Source: Lachnospiraceae bacterium
Lineage (GTDB): Bacteria > Bacillota > Clostridia > Lachnospirales > Lachnospiraceae
Reading direction: 5' to 3'
Assembly: GCA_031280955.1 (NCBI GenBank)
Contig: JAITGA010000023.1
Span: forward strand, 62,001-126,000
Length of the DNA: 64,000 bases
Shown: positions 58,381 through 64,000 of the stretch, in pieces
Position numbering within the stretch: the first letter of the stretch is position 1
Layout: every line of letters begins with the position of its first letter
Notes under the pieces: model-generated
Databases searched by the model: none
What the model saw: the letters and a program-made list of their open reading frames with translations, nothing else
What the model was told of the DNA's origin: nothing
Made by a program: the position numbers and the translations under genes

Positions 58381-60255
58381 TCAACTTTTCTCATCTAATC
58401 GCAGTTCCTCACGGCGAATTTTGTCGCGAATTTCTAGACTGACTTGGTCAATAAAGTCAGAAAGCGGCTTTACTCCCTCATCTCCGGCAAAACGACTGCG
58501 GACTGATACCGTGCCGTCAGCTTCCTCCTGCGCCCCGACTACCAATAGATAAGGAATCTTGGCGATACGGGCATCACGGATTTTGTACCCCAGTTTTTCT
58601 GAGCGGGTGTCGGTACTGACATAGATACCCGCCGCATGTAGCTTCATTCTTATCGACTCGGCATAATCCATGAACTTGTCAGAAATCGGCAGAACCCGTA
58701 CCTGCTCAGGGCAAAGCCAAGTCGGGAACTTACCCTCATAAAACTCAATCAACCATGCCAAGGTACGCTCATAACAGCCAAGGGCGGTACGGTGAATCAT
58801 GTAGGGACGGACTTTGTCGCCGTTTTGGTCAATATAGTACATATCATAGCGTTCGGCGAGGACAGCATCCCATTGAATCGTGATTACCGTATCTTCCTTG
58901 CCGTAGACATTCCGGGTTTGCAGGTCAACTTTGGGCCCGTAAAAAGCGGCTTCACCGACTGCTTCTACAAAAGGAATCCCCAGTTCTACCAAGATAGCAC
59001 GGATTCTCGCCTCTGTTTCTTCCCAGACAGCGGGGTCGCCGATGTATTTGTCCATATCTGCGGGGTCGCATTTCGAGAGCCGATACGTAACCTCTTCATC
59101 AACTCCCAGCGTTTGCATACAGTAGCGGGCAAAGTCGATACAATCACGAAACTCCTGTTCCATTTGATCAGGGCGGACAACCAGATGTCCCTCGGAAATG
59201 GTAAACTGACGCACACGGGTCAGACCGTGCATTTCCCCCGAGTCCTCGTTGCGGAACAAAACCGCTGTTTCTCCATAGCGAATCGGCAAATCACGGTAAG
59301 ATTTTTGGCTTGCTTTGTAAATGAAATACTGAAAAGGGCAGGTCATCGGGCGCAGAGCCATGATATCAGCGTCTTTGTCAGCGTCGCCGATCACAAACAT
59401 GCCGTCACGATAATGCTCCCAATGTCCCGACAGTTTGTAAAGGTCACTTTTGCCCATAAAAGGGGTCTTGGTGCGGACATAGCCACGTTGCCAATCCTCT
59501 TCATCTTCTATCCAGCGTTGCAAAGTCTGGAGGATGCGTGTGCCTTTCGGCATGAACAAAGGCAAACCCTGCCCAATAATATCTACGGTCGTGAAAAGCT
59601 CCATCTCCCGCCCGATACGATTGTGGTCACGGAGGCGAACTTTTTCACGGTAGGCGAGATAATCTTCCAGTTCCGGCTTGGTAAAAAATGCCGTTCCATA
59701 AATGCGTTGCAAAGTTGTGTTAGCAGAATCACCGCGCCAGTATGCCGCTGATGAACTCAGGAGCTTGTATGCCTTGACTGCCCCGGTTCTTTCCAGATGC
59801 GGCCCGGCGCAAAGGTCGGTGAAGTCACCCTGACGGTAAAAAGAGATTTCTGCATCAGCGGGTAAATCGCTTATTAGCTCAACCTTGTAGGGTTCACCGC
59901 TGTTCACCATCAATGTGACTGCTTCGTCACGGGATAGGGTAAAGCGTTCCAATCTATTGTTTGCCTTGATGATTTTCTTCATTTGCGCTTCAATGGCGGT
60001 CAAATCTTCATGGGAAAAAGGCGGATGGTCAAAGTCATAGTAAAATCCATTTTCTATCGCCGGGCCAATCGCCAGTTTCGCTGTGGGGAACAGGGTTTTG
60101 ACCGCTTCCGCCAAGATATGGGAAGCCGTGTGACGCAGGGTCGCAAGCCGTTCACGGTCGGGGACACTAGCAGAAAACTCTGTAGAGTTATCTGCGGATA
60201 ATTCCGCAGATAATTCTGCTGACAGGAGTTCGTTTTCGGGGGAGTTGGGAAGCAT
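58381..60255 (-). CDS. thrS: Threonyl-tRNA synthetase lacking the TGS domain
   Basis: 624 residues. It begins with a short Ser/Glu/Leu-rich tail (ELLSAELSAELSADNS) and then goes straight to the editing domain: LRHTASHILAEAVKTLFPTA (H-x3-H). The catalytic core shows TCPFQYFIYKASQKSYRDLP, VRQFTISEGHLVVRPDQ and MIHRTALGCYERTLAWL; the anticodon domain is VRVLPISDKFMDYAESIRMK. The usual N-terminal TGS domain (about 60 residues) is absent. ATG at 60253-60255 with AAAGGA. It follows an ABC exporter gene by 23 bp, so it may be co-transcribed. No T-box leader is visible directly upstream. Confidence 0.94.
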   Translation of the reverse strand: MLPNSPENELLSAELSAELSADNSTEFSASVPDRERLATLRHTASHILAEAVKTLFPTAKLAIGPAIENGFYYDFDHPPFSHEDLTAIEAQMKKIIKANNRLERFTLSRDEAVTLMVNSGEPYKVELISDLPADAEISFYRQGDFTDLCAGPHLERTGAVKAYKLLSSSAAYWRGDSANTTLQRIYGTAFFTKPELEDYLAYREKVRLRDHNRIGREMELFTTVDIIGQGLPLFMPKGTRILQTLQRWIEDEEDWQRGYVRTKTPFMGKSDLYKLSGHWEHYRDGMFVIGDADKDADIMALRPMTCPFQYFIYKASQKSYRDLPIRYGETAVLFRNEDSGEMHGLTRVRQFTISEGHLVVRPDQMEQEFRDCIDFARYCMQTLGVDEEVTYRLSKCDPADMDKYIGDPAVWEETEARIRAILVELGIPFVEAVGEAAFYGPKVDLQTRNVYGKEDTVITIQWDAVLAERYDMYYIDQNGDKVRPYMIHRTALGCYERTLAWLIEFYEGKFPTWLCPEQVRVLPISDKFMDYAESIRMKLHAAGIYVSTDTRSEKLGYKIRDARIAKIPYLLVVGAQEEADGTVSVRSRFAGDEGVKPLSDFIDQVSLEIRDKIRREELRLDEKS

Positions 60256-60278
60256 AAGCAGTCCTTTCTGTTTCTGTT

Positions 60279-62090
60279 CTATACCTGTGACATGTTGAGG
60301 TCATAATATAGTCCTTTTGCCGCCATCAGGGTTTCATGATTACCGCTCTCGGCGATACGCCCATCCTCCAGATAGAGGATGCAGTCGGACTTTTGGATAG
60401 TGGACAGGCGATGAGCGATCACAAATGAAGTCCGTCCTTTTAATAACGCCGCCAGTCCCCTTTGTAACAAAAGCTCGGTCTCGGTGTCAATATTACTGGT
60501 GGCTTCGTCCAATATCAGGATGCGGGGGTCGGCAAGCAAGGTGCGAGCAAAGGAAACCAGTTGTCTTTGCCCGGCGGAAAGGCGTGTTCCCCGCTCATTT
60601 ACCTTGGTTTCATAACCATCCTCTAAGCCGATGATAAAATCGTGGGCGCATACGGTCTTCGCTGCCGCCATTATCTGTTCATCGGTCGCCGTGAGGTTGC
60701 CATATCTGATATTATCGGCAATAGTTCCCGAGAAGATGAAGCTGTCTTGGAGCATCACCCCCATTTGCCGCCGTAATGATTTGATGGTAACAATGGAAAT
60801 ATCGATCCCATCAATCAGTATCGCTCCCGAATTTAAGTTGTAAAAACGTGAGAGAACATTGATTATCGTCGTCTTGCCGGCTCCGGTCGAACCGACGATG
60901 GCGAAACTTTGTCCCGGAGCGGCGGTGAAACTGACCCCGTCGAGAACAATGACACGAGTGTCATTTTCCTCTCCGCTTTGCTCTCCGTCCGCACTATTCT
61001 TTCCATATGCAAAGACGACATCACGGAACTCTACATGCCCTGTTATTTCTGGCATTTCCACCGCTCCCTCACTGTCGTGTACCTCTACCGGCTCATCAAT
61101 CGTCTCAAAAATTCTTTCCATATATGACATCGCCGTCACCAAGGAATTGTAAAACCCTGCTAGAACATTGATTGGCATCCAGAAACGCCCGATATATGCG
61201 GTGAACAAAATAAGCGTCCCTGCTGTCAGAGCATCACCACCCGATATCCAGTTGACCCCGAGAACATAAATAATCGCCGTCGTCCAAGCGGCGATATTGT
61301 CAGCCGCCGGCCAAATAAGGAAAGTCAGCTTGATTGCCCCCATCCAAGCATCACGGTAATTAGAAGAAAGACTGTTAAAAATGCGGATGTTTTCTTCCTC
61401 ACGGACAAAGCTCTGGGTGACACGGATACCGTTCATGCTCTCGGCGATGTAGGCATTGAGGTTGGAGGTTTTGTTGCTCAGCACCTGCCAAGCCTGCCGC
61501 TGTCTCGTCTTGATGAAGAAAACCACGCCCATCAAAACCGGCAAACCCACCAGGCATACCAGCGTGAGGCGGACATCATGCATTAACATGAAGCCGATGA
61601 TGAAAAAGAGACTGCAAAGCTCGGTAATGGTGTTGACAATCCCATTACTCAAAAGCTCACTCAGACTGTTGACATAATTTACCACCCTGACAAGGATTTT
61701 GCCATGCGGTCTGTTGTCGTAATAATCAAATGGTAGTTCCTGCAAATGACAGAAAATATCTTCACGGATTTTGTGGATAATTCCCTGTCCTATCCGTGAG
61801 GTGAGGGTAATCCTCAGCCTTGCGCCCACGACTATCACCAGACTTATCATCAAAAAGGCGATACTGATATTGATAATCCCGCGAATGTCCTCATTGGGAA
61901 TATATACGTCAATAATCTGCTTCAAAATCACCGGTGACAGCAGACCGAGAGCGCTACATGTGAGCATCACAATCAGCGTGAGGGTGAGGTCACGGCGATA
62001 GAGAGCAATATAACCGAACAGCCGCTTCAAATGCGCCATGCTAAATTCGCTGTCCAGTGTTTCATCAACTTCAATCTTGTTGCGTGCCAT
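60279..62090 (-). CDS. ABC exporter half-transporter, canonical ATP site subunit
   Basis: 603 residues. The membrane domain has six helices (residues about 25-330). The ATPase domain has Walker A GSTGAGKTTIINVLSRF, signature RLSAGQRQLVSFART and Walker B RILILDEATSNIDTETE with catalytic Glu. The signature deviates (LSAGQ instead of LSGGQ). Its ATG overlaps the stop of the partner gene by one base, so the two form a heterodimeric exporter. The substrate is unknown; the resistance or lipid-type exporter families have this layout. Confidence 0.92.
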   Translation of the reverse strand: MARNKIEVDETLDSEFSMAHLKRLFGYIALYRRDLTLTLIVMLTCSALGLLSPVILKQIIDVYIPNEDIRGIINISIAFLMISLVIVVGARLRITLTSRIGQGIIHKIREDIFCHLQELPFDYYDNRPHGKILVRVVNYVNSLSELLSNGIVNTITELCSLFFIIGFMLMHDVRLTLVCLVGLPVLMGVVFFIKTRQRQAWQVLSNKTSNLNAYIAESMNGIRVTQSFVREEENIRIFNSLSSNYRDAWMGAIKLTFLIWPAADNIAAWTTAIIYVLGVNWISGGDALTAGTLILFTAYIGRFWMPINVLAGFYNSLVTAMSYMERIFETIDEPVEVHDSEGAVEMPEITGHVEFRDVVFAYGKNSADGEQSGEENDTRVIVLDGVSFTAAPGQSFAIVGSTGAGKTTIINVLSRFYNLNSGAILIDGIDISIVTIKSLRRQMGVMLQDSFIFSGTIADNIRYGNLTATDEQIMAAAKTVCAHDFIIGLEDGYETKVNERGTRLSAGQRQLVSFARTLLADPRILILDEATSNIDTETELLLQRGLAALLKGRTSFVIAHRLSTIQKSDCILYLEDGRIAESGNHETLMAAKGLYYDLNMSQV

Positions 62091-63811
62091 CAGTCAAAAT
62101 CTCCGTACTGTTGCTTGAATACTCTTGCGTAGTAACCCTCTTTTTCCATTAGTTCCTCATGTGTGCCTGATTCTACCATGCTCCCATCCTCGATGACCAA
62201 AATCATATCGGCATCCTTGATTGAGGATATCCGGTGAGCAACGATGAAAACGGTGCGGTTGCCCAGATATTTGAGCGATTCTTGGATAATCGCCTCTGTT
62301 TCCGTGTCAACGGCGGAGGTAGTGTCATCAAGAATAACGATTGCCGGGTCTTTGAGCAAGGCGCGGGCAAGAGAAATTCTTTGCTTTTGACCCCCTGACA
62401 AACCAACTCCACGCTCACCGACTATCGTATCATATTGCTCCGGCAGCTTCATGATGAAGCCATCAGCATTGGCAATCTCTGCCGCTGCTTTGACCTCGGC
62501 AAATGTACAGCCGGGACTGCTGTAAGCGATATTTCCCTCGATGGTATCAGAGAAAAGGAAGACATCTTGCATCGCCATACCAATATTGCCTCGCAGACTG
62601 GTGAGGTCATAATTCTTCAAATTGACACGGTCAATCAAGATATCACCGTCGCTGGGGTCATAAAAACGGCAAAGCAGGTTCATCAGCGTCGTCTTGCCCG
62701 AACCGGTCGCTCCGATAATCCCCACCGTCTGCCCCGGCATGACATTGAAACTGACATCCTTTAGTATTTCCTCGTTTTCGACCGTATAAGAGACATTGCG
62801 GAAGGCAATTTGCCCGTTTATCCGTGGTATCGTGTATGCTCCATCCAGTTCCTTGATATCCGGCTCGACATCAATGGTCGAATATATCTTTTCCACCGAG
62901 GTTACGAAACGTTGGTAGTCATTGGCAAGCCACCCCGACATCCTTAGCGGCAGGTTAATCATCCAGATGTAACCGTTGACCATCACCAATTCGCCGAGGG
63001 TAAGAGTGCCGCCGATTACCATAATACTGCCTGCCAGATAAAGTACAATCGTCGTCAAGCTCAAAAAGAACTCAAAGGCAGGTACATATTTTCGCCATAT
63101 CATCGCCGCTGCGATTTCCGCTGCCTGATAAGCATCGTTTTCTTTTCCAAATTTCTCGATTTCATACTCTTCACGGACAAAAGCCTTGACCACCCGGTTG
63201 CCGCCGATGTTTTCCTGTACTGCTGTCGTCAGGTTCGAGAACTGCTCACGGATTTTGTGAAAAGCCGGTCTGATGGACTTGAGCTGTTTCATTGCTGTCA
63301 ACGCTGTCAGCGGTACAACACAAAAGATACAGAGTGCGAGGCGGTAATCGACAAGGAAAATCATCACGATGGCGATTAGGAAAAAGAGAACGTTTTCATA
63401 GACACTATATATCGTGAAAGCGGTGAAATGACGGATTGCCTCCATGTCACCGGTCTGACGTGACATCAAATCGCCGGTACGGTTTTTGTTGTAAAAAGAA
63501 AAATCCTGTTCATGGAGACGGCGAAAAACATAATCACGCATCCGAAACAAAATGCCTTGCGAAGCCCGTTCAAAAATCAAGATATAGGTGTATCTGACCG
63601 CCGAACGAAAGATGGTCATGGCAATGAAAATCAAAAGTAAGGTAGGCAAAAGGGCGTAGTTGCCGCCCATCACAACATCATCGACAATCAGACCCGAGAT
63701 AATCGGGTTGATGATGAAGCAAACAGCGGTGATGGTGGCAAGGCTGAGTGCGACGATGTAGCGAGTGCGGTGTTCCGCAAGGAAGGTGCGAAACCATTTG
63801 AGTGCGTTCAT
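62090..63811 (-). CDS. ABC exporter half-transporter, degenerate ATP site subunit
   Basis: 573 residues with six membrane helices (about 15-315) and an ATPase domain: Walker A GATGSGKTTLMNLLCRF, signature GLSGGQKQRISLARA, Walker B AIVILDDTTSAVDTETE. The catalytic Glu after Walker B is Asp. With the partner's LSAGQ signature this gives one degenerate and one canonical ATP site, as in known heterodimeric exporters. ATG at 63809-63811. It lies 21 bp after the beta-mannosidase-like gene. Confidence 0.92.
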   Translation of the reverse strand: MNALKWFRTFLAEHRTRYIVALSLATITAVCFIINPIISGLIVDDVVMGGNYALLPTLLLIFIAMTIFRSAVRYTYILIFERASQGILFRMRDYVFRRLHEQDFSFYNKNRTGDLMSRQTGDMEAIRHFTAFTIYSVYENVLFFLIAIVMIFLVDYRLALCIFCVVPLTALTAMKQLKSIRPAFHKIREQFSNLTTAVQENIGGNRVVKAFVREEYEIEKFGKENDAYQAAEIAAAMIWRKYVPAFEFFLSLTTIVLYLAGSIMVIGGTLTLGELVMVNGYIWMINLPLRMSGWLANDYQRFVTSVEKIYSTIDVEPDIKELDGAYTIPRINGQIAFRNVSYTVENEEILKDVSFNVMPGQTVGIIGATGSGKTTLMNLLCRFYDPSDGDILIDRVNLKNYDLTSLRGNIGMAMQDVFLFSDTIEGNIAYSSPGCTFAEVKAAAEIANADGFIMKLPEQYDTIVGERGVGLSGGQKQRISLARALLKDPAIVILDDTTSAVDTETEAIIQESLKYLGNRTVFIVAHRISSIKDADMILVIEDGSMVESGTHEELMEKEGYYARVFKQQYGDFD

Positions 63812-63832
63812 GGTAGTTTCCGTTAACTCTGT

Positions 63833-64000
63833 TTATTTATCCTTTCCGATATCGTACACCGAGCGTAGCCATATTTCAAGAGGGGTATCGCTACTTTCGT
63901 GTCCGGGCAGGTCTTGTTTAGTCCGTAGTATTTCCACCGTCTTTTCTCCTGCTTCCATATCAAAGAAGTTGTCTGACAACCAAATATCGCCGCCACTGGT
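63833..64000 (-). CDS. Beta-mannosidase-like glycoside hydrolase, 3' end only
   Basis: The last 55 codons of a gene that enters from the right. The visible C-terminus is SGGDIWLSDNFFDMEAGEKT, VEILRTKQDLPGHE and a final IWLRSVYDIGKDK. The SDNFFDxxxGEKTV pattern is typical of the last immunoglobulin-like domain of GH2 beta-mannosidases. The catalytic domain is outside the window. It is co-directional with the ABC genes. Confidence 0.65.
   Translation of the reverse strand, partial: TSGGDIWLSDNFFDMEAGEKTVEILRTKQDLPGHESSDTPLEIWLRSVYDIGKDK

Overview
The window is a chromosomal segment of a Bacillota bacterium, most likely class Clostridia (Lachnospirales/Oscillospirales-like). The evidence is the flagellar gene order (flgB-flgC-fliE-fliF-fliG-fliH-fliI-fliJ, a MotE-like gene, fliK-flgD, the TIGR02530-type gene, flgE-flbD-motA-motB-fliL-fliM-fliY-cheY-fliO-fliP-fliQ-fliR-flhB-flhA), FliY instead of FliN, strong purine-rich Shine-Dalgarno sites and sigma-A-type promoters. 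No rRNA, tRNA or CRISPR array was recognised.

Region 1 (1-25,920, minus strand) is one long motility operon, read from flgB at 25,620 down to flhA, which runs off the left edge. It encodes the rod, hook, MS ring, C ring, export ATPase, export gate, stator and CheY. Its leader holds about 220 bp of degenerate 7-bp repeats. A factor-independent terminator lies before fliK. The export-gate end is interrupted at each junction from fliP to flhA, by palindromic dispersed repeats or by a toxin-antitoxin pair inserted in the opposite direction.

Region 2 (26,560-31,521) is an AT-rich accessory block with MazEF, a CHAP-domain protein, HepT/MntA, DNA topoisomerase I (topA, a core gene) and a VapC-type pair. 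Region 3 (31,641-45,827, minus strand) is a type IV pilus operon: major pilin, prepilin peptidase, a fused PilM-PilN, a PilO-like protein, PilV/PilX/GspH/PilW-like prepilins and a very large secreted protein at the 3' end. The motor genes pilB, pilC and pilT are not in the window.

Region 4 (46,192-49,294) is a second AT-rich block: an orphan MntA-like nucleotidyltransferase, an Rpn-family nuclease, a DUF6883/DUF4926-like pair, and a RelB/YoeB module whose toxin carries a nonsense codon. Region 5 (49,405-64,000) holds a hybrid histidine kinase with a double-receiver protein, a DUF1266-like lipoprotein candidate, an unidentified 200-aa protein, a cation diffusion facilitator, and a minus-strand run of beta-mannosidase (3' end only), a heterodimeric ABC exporter, thrS without a TGS domain, and a nucleoside hydrolase.

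Most longer spacers carry a mosaic of short palindromic dispersed repeats. Copies of one hairpin differ by paired changes that keep the stem. The clearest unexplained signals are these covarying repeats, duplicated gene 3' ends in the flagellar operon, the pilus tip/assembly genes, and the dense toxin-antitoxin content. All family assignments were made by eye from motifs, without database searches.
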